The position numbers were made by a program, and so were the translations under genes. This document shows positions 1-10,000 of a stretch of DNA of 64,000 nt, one piece after another (position 1 is the first letter of the stretch; the number at the start of each line of letters is the position of its first letter). Source of the DNA: Serinicoccus kebangsaanensis (GTDB lineage Bacteria > Actinomycetota > Actinomycetes > Actinomycetales > Dermatophilaceae). The stretch is taken from assembly GCF_008919445.1 (NCBI RefSeq), contig NZ_VSLG01000006.1:1-64000 (forward strand), written 5' to 3'. The notes beneath the pieces were generated by a model. It worked only from the letters and a program-made list of their open reading frames with translations. It was not told the DNA's origin and searched no databases.

Positions 1-124
1 GCTGATCACCTACCCGCCCTCACCACCTGAACCCAAACGAGGGATCACAGCGCTACACCACTCCACTGGGCTTGACCGGACCCCACGCTGGTCGCCGAGG
101 CCAAGAGGTTCACGCATCTGTTGA

Positions 125-294
125 CAAGACACCCGTGCTAAACGGGCTGACCGGGACTGCCCCGGGTACGAACGGACTGCCTCGCGGACCACGGAGCGTA
201 ACGGGAGCCGTCCGAAGCTGTTGACGACCAAGGGCGGTGACGTCACGGTCGCGCTGCCCAAGCTGCGCCAGGGCAGCTTCTTCCCGTCCAGTCG
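125..294 (+). mobile_element. Fragment of an IS256-family (mutator) transposase
   Basis: Reading in the frame of position 125, the translation contains ASRTTERNGSRPKLLTTK followed by GDVTVALPKLRQGSFFP. This resembles the early-middle part of IS256-type transposases, where an RNG..R sequence precedes the conserved PKLR.GS(F/Y)FP motif. A stop at 122-124 lies directly upstream and the similarity ends abruptly near 293, so only about 55 codons remain. The piece has no DDE residues and cannot be active. Family assignment is from memory of the motif; no search was run. Confidence 0.55.
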
Positions 295-569
295 AGGACC
301 TTCACTTCCCTCTTGGCGGTGCTCGCTTCCGCTCCGCGCTGGAGGACGTCCTCCAAATGCTCGTCGACGAGTTCGGCATCGATGCAGCCGACCAGTGGGA
401 GTCGCACCTAGCCCAGGGTCGTCAAGACTGGCGCCATCACCAACTTGCCGCCGCAATACGCGACAACCAGAAGCACGCCGCCGACACGTTGGCCGGACTC
501 GGCTACACCGTCGAGCCACCCCTCGAGGGCTTCCCAGAAGGGCCGGGCCGACAGGTCAGCAGCTACTAG
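290..569 (+). pseudogene. 3' remnant of an unidentified protein gene
   Basis: From about 290, in a frame different from the transposase fragment, the translation looks like real protein (EDLHFPLGGARFRSALEDV, then helical sequence ending GLGYTVEPP) and stops at 567-569. It has no plausible start of its own, because the reading frame enters directly from the transposase fragment. I read it as the C-terminal part of a gene joined to insertion-sequence debris. I do not recognise the family. Positions 570-846 show no gene, only a short direct repeat around 667-708. Confidence 0.35.
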
Positions 570-846
570 CACCGGCACCACGACGGTATGGGCGCTGGAC
601 GCTCATCCCGACCGAGGTGAGCGGCAGATATTTGGGCCGTGGCCGGTCACGGCGCCTTCACACCTTGGACCACTCGACAGGACCGCACCTCGGACCACTC
701 GACAGGACGGCCATCGTGCCTACCCGGCCGTCAATGCTGGAAGTGCGCAACGCCCAAGTGTGTTCGTCGAGTGATGGCGCAGCGGCCACTCACGTATCGA
801 TAGAGGCGCTCAGGAGTCCGATGTCGGAGCCCGTTAAGGTCGAGGA

Positions 847-1371
847 GTGTGCTCACACGACGCGTCGCAAGCCAGTAGGACGGCAGCAGTGATTACGGTG
901 TCGGGACGGTCCTCCGACGGGCTTCGCGAGGATGAGTCGGGCCGCCGCCTCACGGTGGCTCTCCGGGAGTTGGGGTATGCCGTCGAGTCCCCGATGGTCG
1001 TCCCGGACGGTGTCGAGTCGGTCGCGAGGGCGCTGCGCGACGCCGTCGAGGACGGAGCCCGCCTCGTCGTGACCACCGGCGGCACGGGGATGGGTCCGCG
1101 CGACCTCACGCCCGAGGGCACCAGGCAGGTCATCACGCGGGAGAACCCCGGCCTCGCCGAGCTCATCCGCCGGGAGGGCTCCCGGCAGACCCCCTACGCC
1201 GCAGTCTCCCGGGGCGTCGTCGGCGTCGTCGACTGGCCGCAGGAGCGCGGCGTCGGCGGCACCCTCGTCATCAACCTGCCCGGCCGCCCCGCGGCCGTAA
1301 CCGAGGGGATGGACATCATCGGGCCGCTGCTCGGCCATCTGGTCGATCAAGTAGTGGGGGGCGACCACTGA
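847..1371 (+). CDS. moaB: MoaB/Mog-type molybdenum cofactor biosynthesis protein
   Basis: 174 aa. It belongs to the MoaB/MogA fold that adenylylates molybdopterin before metal insertion. Visible hallmarks are the N-terminal strand VITVSGR, the nucleotide-binding TTGGTGMGPRD segment followed by LTPEGT, and a C-terminal INLPGRP motif, all typical of the family. The GTG at 847 is chosen because it has an upstream AAGG; a GTG at 889 is the alternative. The stop codon ends at 1371, where the moaA reading frame begins. It supplies cofactor for the neighbouring nitrate reductase. MoaB and MogA are not separable by eye. Confidence 0.85.
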   Translation: MCSHDASQASRTAAVITVSGRSSDGLREDESGRRLTVALRELGYAVESPMVVPDGVESVARALRDAVEDGARLVVTTGGTGMGPRDLTPEGTRQVITRENPGLAELIRREGSRQTPYAAVSRGVVGVVDWPQERGVGGTLVINLPGRPAAVTEGMDIIGPLLGHLVDQVVGGDH

Positions 1372-2403
1372 TGATGATCCGCGAGCCGCTGGTGGACGGC
1401 TACGGCCGGGTCCACCGGGACCTGCGCATCTCCGTGACCGACCGGTGCTCGCTGCGCTGCACCTACTGCATGCCCGAGGACGGCGTGCCCTGGTTGCCCC
1501 GGGCGACCATGCTCACCACCGAGGAGGTCGTGCGCCTCGCCGACGTCGCCGTCTCGATGGGGATCGAGGAGATCCGGCTCACCGGCGGCGAGCCGCTGCT
1601 GCGCCGCGACCTCGTGGACGTCGTCGCCGGGCTGGCCTCGCTGGACCCGGCGCCCGAGATCAGCATGACGACCAACGCGGTCGGGCTGGCCAAGAACGCC
1701 TCGGCGCTGCGCGAGGCCGGCCTCACCCGGGTCAACGTCAGCCTGGACACGCTGCGGCGCGACGTCTTCATCGAGCTCGCGAAGCGCGACCGGCTCAAGG
1801 ACACCCTCGACGGCGTGCGCGCCGCTGCGGAGGCCGGGCTGGTGCCGGTCAAGATCAACACCGTGCTCATGCGGGGGGTCAACGACGACGCCGAGGACGT
1901 GGTCGGGCTGCTGACCTTCGCCCTGGAGCACGGCTACGAGCTGCGCTTCATCGAGCAGATGCCGCTGGACGCCCAGCACGGCTGGGACCGCTCGCAGATG
2001 ATCACCGGCGAGGAGATCCTCGCGAAGCTGCGCACCGGCTACGACCTCACCCCTCAGCCGGACGAGGCGCGCGGCAGCGCACCGGCCGAGCTCTTCGACG
2101 TGCGGCCGTGGGGGGCCGGCCCCGAGGTCGAGCCGCTGGGCACGGTCGGCGCCATCGCCTCGGTGACCATGCCGTTCTGCGGCAGCTGCGACCGGGTGCG
2201 GCTCACTGCCGACGGCATGATCCGCCACTGCCTCTTCGCCGCCGGGGGAGACCGACTTGCGGACCCCCCTGCGCGAGGGCGCCCCGGACGACAAGCTGGC
2301 CGCGCTGCTCCGGGCCTCGATCACCGCCAAGCTGCCCGGGCACGGCATCAACCAACCCGACTTCCTGCAGCCGCCCCGGCCCATGAGCGCCATCGGCGGC
2401 TGA
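1371..2403 (+). pseudogene. moaA: GTP 3',8-cyclase MoaA, frameshifted near its 3' end
   Basis: Radical-SAM enzyme of the first step of molybdopterin synthesis (GTP to cyclic pyranopterin precursor). The N-terminal CxxxCxxC cluster motif is present (RCSLRCTYCMPEDG), as is the first part of the C-terminal cluster (CGSCDRVRLTADG, HCLFA). After HCLFA the frame is lost at a run of five G at 2244-2248. Deleting one G restores the expected ending (ETDLRTPLREG, then a GHGINQPDF..PPRPMSAIGG-like tail) with a stop at 2401-2403. Uninterrupted, the actual frame runs into unrelated sequence until about 2480. This is either a real inactivating or phase-variable slip, or a homopolymer sequencing error. Confidence 0.85.
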
Positions 2404-2409
2404 GACCGG

Positions 2410-2649
2410 TCAGCCCCCGGCGAAGGGCGGCAGCACGTCGAGTACGGCGTCCTGGGCCAGGGGTAGGGACCGGTCGCTGACGTAGCGACCTTCGTGCAGC
2501 ACCGAGCTGCAGGAGAGCACGCGGGCGAGCTCGGCGCCGTGGAGCTCGGCGAGCTGGTCGAGCAGGCGGCCCAGGTCCTCGGCGGGCACCTGCTCGGTCT
2601 CGGTGCCTGCCGCTTCTGCGGCGGCAGCGAAGTACCTCACGGTCGCCAT
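2410..2649 (-). CDS. moaD: MoaD/ThiS-family molybdopterin synthase sulfur carrier
   Basis: 79 aa ubiquitin-like sulfur carrier. It starts MATVRYFAAAAEAAG and ends in the diagnostic Gly-Gly (PPFAGG), which is adenylylated and thiocarboxylated to deliver sulfur to molybdopterin. It is the last gene of the minus-strand nar operon, 3 bp after the mobA stop, and converges on moaA with a gap of only 6 bp. No MoaE partner is in the window. Confidence 0.88.
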   Translation of the reverse strand: MATVRYFAAAAEAAGTETEQVPAEDLGRLLDQLAELHGAELARVLSCSSVLHEGRYVSDRSLPLAQDAVLDVLPPFAGG

Positions 2650-2652
2650 CGT

Positions 2653-3333
2653 CTATCCCTTCGTGTGTGGTTCGTCCGTCATCGCCGGCTCCCGCCGCAG
2701 GCGATGTTCCCAGTGCCGGGCGTCGGCCCAGGTGTCTATGTCCCCGAGGTGCTCCCGCCCGGACTCCTCGTCCTGCCAGCGCAGGTCGGCGACAAGGCGG
2801 CGGACCGAGACGTCACGGACCTCCCCCAGCCGTCCCAACGCCCTCTCGAGCGAGACCAGGCGGTAGAGGGCCAGCAGCCACTGGCGGTGACCCTGAGCGT
2901 CCTGGTGACCGACGGCGTCCACGTGCTCCGCCGCGCCGTCCACCGAGGCGCGCAGCGCGGCCAGCGCGACCGCAGCGCCGGGCTGGTCGACCGCCACGAC
3001 TGCCGCCCAGTCGGCTGACCGGGCACCGGCCTGTCCTCCGCTAGGGCGGTGGACGCCCGCGTCGCCCTCAGCGCCGGCGCCCAGCGCCGCCAGTCCCGCG
3101 GCGATGCCCGCGACCGGGCCCCCGTCGGGGGGCTCCTCCACCGTCCGGAGCACACCCGCTGGCACAGGAGTATCGCCCACGACCACCACCCGGCCCCCGA
3201 GCAGCGGCTGAGCGTCGAGCACCCGTGCCAGCAGCGACCGGCCGCCCACCTCCAGCGCCGCCTTGTCCCGGCCCCCGAGCCGCGTGCCGCGGCCGCCGGC
3301 CAGGACCAGGAGGTCCACGACCTGTCCGGGCAC
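2653..3333 (-). CDS. mobA: Molybdenum cofactor guanylyltransferase (MobA-like NTP transferase)
   Basis: About 226 aa. The N-terminus has the nucleotidyltransferase loop LAGGRGTRLGGRDKAALEVG; a later VAVDQPG segment corresponds to the metal-binding region, and QWLLALYR and DIDTWADA match the family's C-terminal half. The enzyme would attach GMP to Mo-molybdopterin to make the bis-MGD cofactor of NarG. The start is taken as the GTG at 3331-3333, just after the upstream cupin stop; a longer reading frame to 3420 overlaps that gene and has no family-like sequence. Co-transcription with narGHJI links it to nitrate reductase maturation. Confidence 0.78.
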   Translation of the reverse strand: MPGQVVDLLVLAGGRGTRLGGRDKAALEVGGRSLLARVLDAQPLLGGRVVVVGDTPVPAGVLRTVEEPPDGGPVAGIAAGLAALGAGAEGDAGVHRPSGGQAGARSADWAAVVAVDQPGAAVALAALRASVDGAAEHVDAVGHQDAQGHRQWLLALYRLVSLERALGRLGEVRDVSVRRLVADLRWQDEESGREHLGDIDTWADARHWEHRLRREPAMTDEPHTKG

Positions 3334-3335
3334 GG

Positions 3336-3719
3336 TCAGGAGTCCGGGAGCGAGAGCGTGAGCAGGCAGACGCTGTCCACGGCGGCGGTGACCTCGTGCC
3401 GCTCCGACGGTATGACGCACGCCGTACCCGCGGGCATGGTGTGCGACGACCCTTCGCTGGACAACGTCACCCGGCCGGAGAGGCAGAGCAGGGAGGCCGG
3501 GCCGGGCGCGTCGTGCTCGGGCAGGCCGCCACCGGCGGGCAGGCCGAGCAGGACCAGGTTCTGACCGGGCTGGCGCAGTACCGCGCGCACCGCCCGGCCG
3601 CGACCCGTGGAGCGTGCCTCCTCCACGAGCGTCTCACCCTGCGCGCGCAGGTCGACGACCGCCGAGGCGCCCTGCGCGCGGGACTGGCCAGGCTCGTCGA
3701 GCACGGGGGGCTCGTTCAC
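3336..3719 (-). CDS. Small cupin-domain protein in the nar operon
   Basis: 127 aa. The sequence has two cupin-like halves (VLLGLPAGGGLPEHDAPG, LCLSGRVTL, then TACVIPSERHEV), suggesting a single small beta-barrel, with His and Glu positions that could bind metal. The GTG start at 3719 overlaps the narI TGA (GTGA), so it is translationally coupled to narI. Small cupins are found in other actinobacterial nar operons, but no function is established. A role in sensing or maturation would be guesswork. Confidence 0.7.
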   Translation of the reverse strand: MNEPPVLDEPGQSRAQGASAVVDLRAQGETLVEEARSTGRGRAVRAVLRQPGQNLVLLGLPAGGGLPEHDAPGPASLLCLSGRVTLSSEGSSHTMPAGTACVIPSERHEVTAAVDSVCLLTLSLPDS

Positions 3720-4462
3720 TGGACCCGCTCCCAGCCGCGCTTCTGCGCCCGGGTGCCGGTCGCCGTCCCGGGCCGCTCGTCGCGGCTGCGGTAGACGATG
3801 TAGGGCCGGGTGAAGTAGCCGATCGGTGCGGAGAAGACGTGCACCAGGCGGGTGAAGGGCCACATCGCGAAGAGCAGGAAGGCGAGCAGGGCGTGCAGCT
3901 GGAATCCGATCGGCGCGCCCTCCATGAGCGAGGCGTCGGGCTGGAACCAGAAGATCTGCCGGAACCACGGCGAGACACCGTCGCGGTAGTTGTAGTGATC
4001 GCCCGCGATACCCAGGTTGAGCAGGGTGCCCGCGATGGTGTTCCACATGCCCAGCACGATGACGACGGCGAGCACGGCATACATGGCCTTGTCGTTGACC
4101 GTCGTGGCGCGGAAGACGGGCCCGACGGTACGGCGCCGGTAGACGAGGATGGCCAGCCCGACCAGGCAGGCGATGCCCGCCGGCAGCCCGCCGAGCAGCG
4201 CCACGATGTGATACAGCTCCTGGCTCATCCCGGCCCGCTCGGTCCAGCTCTGCGGCACGATCAGCCCCATGAAGTGGCCGACCGCCACGAAGAGGATGCC
4301 GAAGTGGAACAGCGGGCTACCGATCCGCAGCAGCTTGTCCTCGTAGAGCTGGGAGCTTCGGGTGGTCCACCCGAACTTGTCGTAGCGATAGCGCCAGACG
4401 TGCCCCACGACGAAGGTCGCCAGGCAGATGTAAGGGAAGATCACCCAGAGGAAGGTGCTCAT
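3716..4462 (-). CDS. narI: Respiratory nitrate reductase gamma subunit (cytochrome b)
   Basis: 248 aa membrane diheme cytochrome b that oxidises menaquinol and passes electrons to NarH. About five hydrophobic helices are visible, beginning STFLWVIFPYICLATFVVG. Histidines fall in the expected helix positions (for example SPLFHFGILFVAVGHFMG and FQLHALLAFLLF). The ATG at 4462 overlaps the narJ stop (ATGA); a longer frame to 4534 lies inside narJ. The C-terminus is a basic cytoplasmic tail. Confidence 0.95.
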   Translation of the reverse strand: MSTFLWVIFPYICLATFVVGHVWRYRYDKFGWTTRSSQLYEDKLLRIGSPLFHFGILFVAVGHFMGLIVPQSWTERAGMSQELYHIVALLGGLPAGIACLVGLAILVYRRRTVGPVFRATTVNDKAMYAVLAVVIVLGMWNTIAGTLLNLGIAGDHYNYRDGVSPWFRQIFWFQPDASLMEGAPIGFQLHALLAFLLFAMWPFTRLVHVFSAPIGYFTRPYIVYRSRDERPGTATGTRAQKRGWERVQ

Positions 4463-5226
4463 CGGGGGGCTCCTACGGGGATGGTCGGGCCGAGAGACTG
4501 GGGGGCGTGCGGTGTGCTGCCGGGGGGCGCGCACCCGTCGGCCGGGGGTGTGCGTAGGCCGTCGAGGTCGGGGTCCATGGCGTAGGGCGCGTCGTCGATC
4601 CCGACCGTCTCCTGCGGCGGTCCTTGGGCGATGAGCCGCGCGAGGGCCTGCTCGTCGTCGCCGTCGAGGTCGGGCAGGGTGGCCCGAAGGGCCGCGACCA
4701 CGTCCAACCAGGGTGAGCCGCGCCGGTCCAGGGCCCGCCGGAGGAGCTCGATGCCGACCCGATGGTCGTTGAGGACCTTCCAGCCCGTGCCGGGGGCGAC
4801 GGTCGCGCCGAACTCCAGGACGACGGGCAGGTAGTCAGGGAGCTCTGCATCGGCGTCATCCAGCTCGACCCCGTGCTGGCGGTAGAGCTGCTTGAACTGC
4901 ACCAGTGCCACGCCCCGGTTGCGGGTGTCCCCGTGCAGGAAGTAGGTCAGGTGCAGGGCGCACTTGCGGGTGACGTCGAAGGTGTCGACGTAGTCGCGCT
5001 GCAGCTCGGGCAGGCCGACGGCCTCCGCGTGCTCGAGGAACCGGCTCAGCGGCTCACCGGCCGACGGCGGCAGGTTTCCGGCCACCTCCCGGAGCGCCGC
5101 CAGGTGCCTGGGCAGGTCCTCGCGGGGGTAGTCCAGCAGCAGTGAGCACAGCTGCCAGGCGTCCGCCTGCGCGCGCGCGTCGAACCGGGGACTGCTGCGC
5201 CTGTGGCGCCGCCAGGGCATCATCAC
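4459..5226 (-). CDS. narJ: Nitrate reductase molybdenum cofactor assembly chaperone
   Basis: 255 aa. It carries the all-helical TorD/NarJ fold pattern, including LLLDYPREDL near the N-terminus and the family stretch YVDTFDVTRKCALHLTYFLHGD around the middle. NarJ holds apo-NarGH until cofactor and clusters are inserted, and is not part of the mature enzyme. The first codon is GTG at 5226, overlapping the narH TGA; two ATG codons follow immediately. The C-terminus is an acidic, proline-rich tail. Confidence 0.94.
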   Translation of the reverse strand: MMMPWRRHRRSSPRFDARAQADAWQLCSLLLDYPREDLPRHLAALREVAGNLPPSAGEPLSRFLEHAEAVGLPELQRDYVDTFDVTRKCALHLTYFLHGDTRNRGVALVQFKQLYRQHGVELDDADAELPDYLPVVLEFGATVAPGTGWKVLNDHRVGIELLRRALDRRGSPWLDVVAALRATLPDLDGDDEQALARLIAQGPPQETVGIDDAPYAMDPDLDGLRTPPADGCAPPGSTPHAPQSLGPTIPVGAPR

Positions 5227-6998
5227 TGCTGCCCTTCGTCCGCGCCGGCGACGTTGTCCGGTCGAGCCTGGCCGTCCTCGAGCACGGACCCGTCGTCGGT
5301 GCGCTGGTGCGGGCTGCCGCCACCCGCGGAGGCCTCGACGTTGTGCTCGCGCTGGGGGAAGAGACCCTCGGGCATGCCGCGCCCGTCCCAGTTGAGCAGG
5401 TTGACGCGACCGCGCTTGCTGCCGCCGGAGACGAGGGTTTCCGACTGGGCCCGCTCCTGGAGCATCTTGAGGTTCTCCACCGCGACCGGGGTGACGGCGC
5501 CGCGGCCCGAGCCTTCGCCGAACGGGCCGGAGGAGTCGAGCAGCTCGTCGTCGAAGGAGCTCACGGGGCAGTCCGTGGCCAGCTCCTCCAGGGCGTGCGC
5601 CTGCTCCCCGTGGGCGGTCGGGATGACGTAGCGGTCGCCGTACTTGGCGATCGCCAGGAGGCGGAACATCTCGTACATCTCCTCCTCCTCCATGCCGACG
5701 GCCTCGGCGATGTGCGCCTGGGGGTCACGGCCCAGGTTGATGTCGCGCATGTAGGACCGCATCGCGGCCAGTCGGCGCAGCACGTCCTCGACCGGCCGGG
5801 TGTCGCCGGCGGTGAAGAGGTTGGCGAGGTACTCGATCGGGATGCGCAGCGCGTCGATGGCTGCGAAGAGGTTGTCCTTGTCCTCGGCGTCGTAACCGGT
5901 GTCCTTGATGACGTCGACGACCGGCGACAGTGGCGGGATGTACCAGACCATCGGCATGGTGCGGTACTCCGGGTGCAGGGGCAGCGCGACCTTGTAGTCG
6001 GTGATGAGCTTGAGGACGGGGCTCTTCTTCGCCGCCTCGATCCAGTCGCCGGGGATGCCCGCGCGCTCGGCCTCGCGCTGGACCGCCGGGTCGCGGGGGT
6101 CGAGGAAGACGCTGCGCTGAGCTTCGTAGAGGTCGTGCTCGTTCTCGACCGCGGCGGCCTCGAGCACCTTGTCGGCGTCGTAGAGCATCAGGCCGATGTA
6201 GCGCAGCCGGCCCACGCAGGTCTCGGCGCACACGGTCGGGATGCCGACCTCCACGCGTGGGTAGCAGAAGGTGCACTTCTCGGCCTTGCCGGTCTTGTGG
6301 TTGAAGTAGACCTTCTTGTAGGGGCAGCCGGTGACGCACATGCGCCAGCCGCGGCACTTGTCCTGGTCGACCAGCACGATGCCGTCTTCCTCGCGCTTGT
6401 AGATGGCGCCGGAGGGGCAGGAGGCAGCGCAGCTGGGGTTGAGGCAGTGCTCGCAGATCCGCGGCAGGTAGAACATGAACGTCTGCTCGAACTCGAATTT
6501 CACCTTGTCCTCGATGCCCTTGAGCATCGGGTCCTTGGCGGTGTGCTCGGTGGAACCGCCGAGGTCGTCGTCCCAGTTGGCCGACCACTCGATGTTGATG
6601 TGCTTGCCCGAGATGAGCGACGTGGGCCGCGCGACGGGAAAGGTGTCCTGCGCCGGGGCGTTGAGCAGCGTCTCGTAGTCGTAGGTCCAGGGCTCGTAGT
6701 AGTCCTGGATCGAGGGCATCTTGGGGTTGGAGAAGATGTTGAGCATCTTGTTGAGGCGTCCGCCGGCGCGCAGCTTGAGCCGGCCGTTGTCGGCCCGTAT
6801 CCAGCCGCCCTTCCACTCCTCCTGGTCCTCGTATCCCCGGGGGTAGCCCAGGCCCGGTCGGGTCTCGACGTTGTTGAACCAGACGTACTCGGTGCCCTGA
6901 CGGTTGGTCCACGCCTGCTTGCAGGTGACCGAACAGGTGTGGCACCCGATGCACTTGTCCAGGTTCATGACCATGGCCATCTGTGCCATGACGCGCAT
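5223..6998 (-). CDS. narH: Respiratory nitrate reductase beta subunit (Fe-S)
   Basis: 591 aa, longer than the roughly 510 aa of the E. coli protein; the extra length is a C-terminal extension from about residue 500 rich in Gly, Ser and Asp. Ferredoxin-type cysteine groups are intact: CIGCHTCSVTCKQAW, CEHCLNPSCAASCPSGA, then CRGWRMCVTGCPYKK with a following CTFC, and CAETCVGR. The Trp in the CxxW group is the known mark of the [3Fe-4S] cluster of NarH. It transfers electrons from NarI to NarG. The start MRVMAQM lies 43 bp after the narG stop. Confidence 0.95.
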   Translation of the reverse strand: MRVMAQMAMVMNLDKCIGCHTCSVTCKQAWTNRQGTEYVWFNNVETRPGLGYPRGYEDQEEWKGGWIRADNGRLKLRAGGRLNKMLNIFSNPKMPSIQDYYEPWTYDYETLLNAPAQDTFPVARPTSLISGKHINIEWSANWDDDLGGSTEHTAKDPMLKGIEDKVKFEFEQTFMFYLPRICEHCLNPSCAASCPSGAIYKREEDGIVLVDQDKCRGWRMCVTGCPYKKVYFNHKTGKAEKCTFCYPRVEVGIPTVCAETCVGRLRYIGLMLYDADKVLEAAAVENEHDLYEAQRSVFLDPRDPAVQREAERAGIPGDWIEAAKKSPVLKLITDYKVALPLHPEYRTMPMVWYIPPLSPVVDVIKDTGYDAEDKDNLFAAIDALRIPIEYLANLFTAGDTRPVEDVLRRLAAMRSYMRDINLGRDPQAHIAEAVGMEEEEMYEMFRLLAIAKYGDRYVIPTAHGEQAHALEELATDCPVSSFDDELLDSSGPFGEGSGRGAVTPVAVENLKMLQERAQSETLVSGGSKRGRVNLLNWDGRGMPEGLFPQREHNVEASAGGGSPHQRTDDGSVLEDGQARPDNVAGADEGQQ

Positions 6999-7041
6999 GT
7001 TGTCTCTTTTCCTCAGGTCGGTATGTCGTGCGTCGGGTGGT

Positions 7042-10000
7042 TCAGTACGTCACCGGGGCGGTGCGCCGGCGGATGACCGTGACCTCGTCACGGTTGCTGC
7101 CGATGGGCCCGATGTAGTTGAAGAAGTAGGAGAACTGGGCGTAGCCGCCGACGATGTGGCTCGGCTTGAGCAGGATCCGCGTGAGGCTGTTGTGGATGCC
7201 GCCGCGCTTGTTGTCGGTCTCGGTCAGCGGCACGTCGATGAGCCGGTCCTGGGCGTGGTGCATGAAGACCGTGCCCTCGGGCATCCGGTGGCTGACGATG
7301 GCCCGGCAGGCGACCACGCCGTTGCGGTTGACCGCCTCGATCCAGTCGTTGTCCCGCACGCCGATCTTGGCCGCGTCCACGTCGGACATCCAGATGGTCT
7401 GGCCGCCGCGCGAGAGCGAGAGCATGAACAGGTTGTCCTGGTACTCGCTGTGGATGGACCACTTGCTGTGCGGGGTCAGGTAGCGGACCGCGACCGCGAC
7501 CGCACCGTCGTGGTCGCTCTGCTGACCGACCGGGTCCTCGCCGAAGAGCGTGGTCATGTTCAGCGGCGGCCGGTAGGTCGGCAGCGACTCGCCCATCCCC
7601 TGCACCCAGTCGTGGTCGAGGTAGAAGTGCTGCCGGCCGGTCAGGGTGTGGAACGGTTTGGAGCGTTCGATGTTGATCGTGAACGGTGCGTAGCGCCGCC
7701 CTCCGCTCTCCGAGCCGGACCACTCCGGGGAGGTGATGACCGGTACCGGCGCAGCCTGGGTGTCGGCGAAGGTGATCTGCTTGCCCTCGTGCTCGGCCGA
7801 CAGGTCGTGCAGCTGGGTGCCGGTCCGCTTCTCCAGGAACCGGAACCCCTGCGTCGCCAGGTGGCCGTTGCTGACGCCGGACAGGTGCATGATCGCATCG
7901 GCGACCTGGATGTCGGTCTCGATCCTCGGTTGCCCGTCCGCGATACCGCCGCGGACGGTGCCGTTGCGTCGGCGCAGGATGTCGACCTCGCGGCCGACCT
8001 CGTACTTGACGCCCTTGGTCAGCATGCCGACCTTCTCCAGCAGCGGGCCTATGGAGGTCATCTTGTCGTAGACGGTGGTGTAGTCGCGCTCGACCTCGGC
8101 GACTACCGGCATGGTGCGTCCCGGGACCGGCTCGACCTCGCCGGTGCGCCAGTCCTGGACCCGGCCGTGCACGGTCGCCATCGCCTCCGGGGTGTCGTGC
8201 CACAGCGGTTTGGTCACGACGTCCTTGCGGGTGCCCAGGTGGTCGACCGCCAGCTGGGAGAAGCGCCGGGCGATGGCCTTCCACGCCTCCCAGTCGCTCT
8301 TGGCCTGCCACGGCGGGGCGATCGCAGGGTTGAAGGAGTGGATGAACGGGTGCATGTCCGTGGTGTTGATGTCGTGCTTCTCGTACCACGTCGCGGCCGG
8401 GAGCACGACGTCGGAGAACAGCGTGGAGCTGGTCATCCGGAAGTCGAGCGTCAGCAGCAGGTCGAGCTTGCCCTCGCCGGCCTGCTCGGGCCAGGCCACG
8501 TCCTGCGGCCGGTGCTCCGGTGCGGCCTGCGTCGCCTTCACCGCATGGTCGGTGCCCAGCAGGTGCTTGAGGAAGTACTCGTTGCCCTTGGCCGAGGAGC
8601 CGAGGAGGTTGGAGCGCCACAGCGACAGGATCCGGGGGTAGTTGTCCGGGTGCTCCGGGTCCTCGACCGCGAAGCGCAGGGTGCCGTCCTTGAGCCGGCT
8701 GGCGACGTACTCCCCGGCGGCCATGCCGGCCTCGGCGGCCTCGTCGGCGACCTGGAGGGAGCTGCGGTCGAACTGCGGGTAGGACGGGACCCACCCCAGC
8801 CGGACGGCCTGGGCGAGCAGGTCCATCGTGGAGCGCCCGGTGAAGGCGCCGGTCGCGCCGTTGACCGCGTCGGCGTCGAAGGTGTCGTAGCGGTACTGGC
8901 TGGTGTGGACGTACCAGTAGGACGTCTGGTTCATGTGCCGCGGCGGCCGCACCCAGTCCAGGGCGAAGGCGAGGTGCTGGAAGCCCATGATCGGGCGGAC
9001 CTTCTCCTGGCCGACGTAGTGCGCCCAGCCACCGCCGTTGCGGCCCTGGCAGCCGGTGATCGAGGTCAGCACCAGCAGGGCGCGGTAGATCTGGTCGGAG
9101 TGGTACCAGTGGTTGATGCCGGCGCCCATGAGGATCATGCCGCGGCCCTGGGTGTCGATCGCGTTCTGCGCCCACTCGCGGCCGATCCGGATGATCTGCT
9201 CCACCGGGACGCCCGTGATCTCCGCCGCCCAGGCGGGGGTGGCGGGGGCCGAGGGGTCGTCGTATCCGGACGGCCACGCCCCCGGGAGCCCGTCGCGGCC
9301 CACGCCGTACTGGGCGAGCATGAGGTCCAGGACCGTGGTGACCAGCCGGTCGCCGACCCGGCGGACCGGCACGCCCCGGCGCTCCAGCACCTGGCTGCCC
9401 TCGAGGTTGTCGAAGCGCGGCAGCGCCACCTCGACCGCCTCGCCGGTGTCGCCGTAGAGGGAGAGCACCGGGCGGATGTCACCCAGGTCGAGGTTCCACC
9501 GGCCCTCACCCTCCTCGCCGAAGCGGTGGCCGATGGAGCCGTTCGGGATCGCGACCTCGCCGGTCGCCCCGTCGAGGACCGCCGGCTTCCACATGGCGTT
9601 CTCGCTGCCGGCCTCGGGGTGGCCCTCCAGGTCGCCGGCGACGAGGAACTTACCCGGTCGAAAGCTCCCGTCACCGGCGTCATCGAGCGTCACCAGGTAT
9701 GGCAGGTCGGTGAAGCGCTGGTTGTAGTCGGTGAAGAAGTCGACCTGGCGGTCCACGAAGAACTCGCGCATGACGACGTGCCCCATACCCATCGCCAGCG
9801 CACCGTCGGTGCCCGGGGCGGAGGCGACCCACTCGTCGGCGAACTTGACGTTGTCGGCGTAGTCCGGCGCGACCGCGATGACCTTCTGGCCGCGGTAGCG
9901 CGCCTCGACCATCCAGTGGGCGTCGGGGGTGCGGGTCAGCGGGACGTTGGAGCCCCACATGATGAGGTAGCCCGCGTCCCACCAGTCGCCGGACTCGGGC

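Noticed and set aside
221-892. 223-codon open frame over the transposase fragment and moaB start
   Set aside because: Only the first 25 or so codons are transposase-like; the rest is Arg/Pro-rich shadow sequence, and it overlaps moaB.
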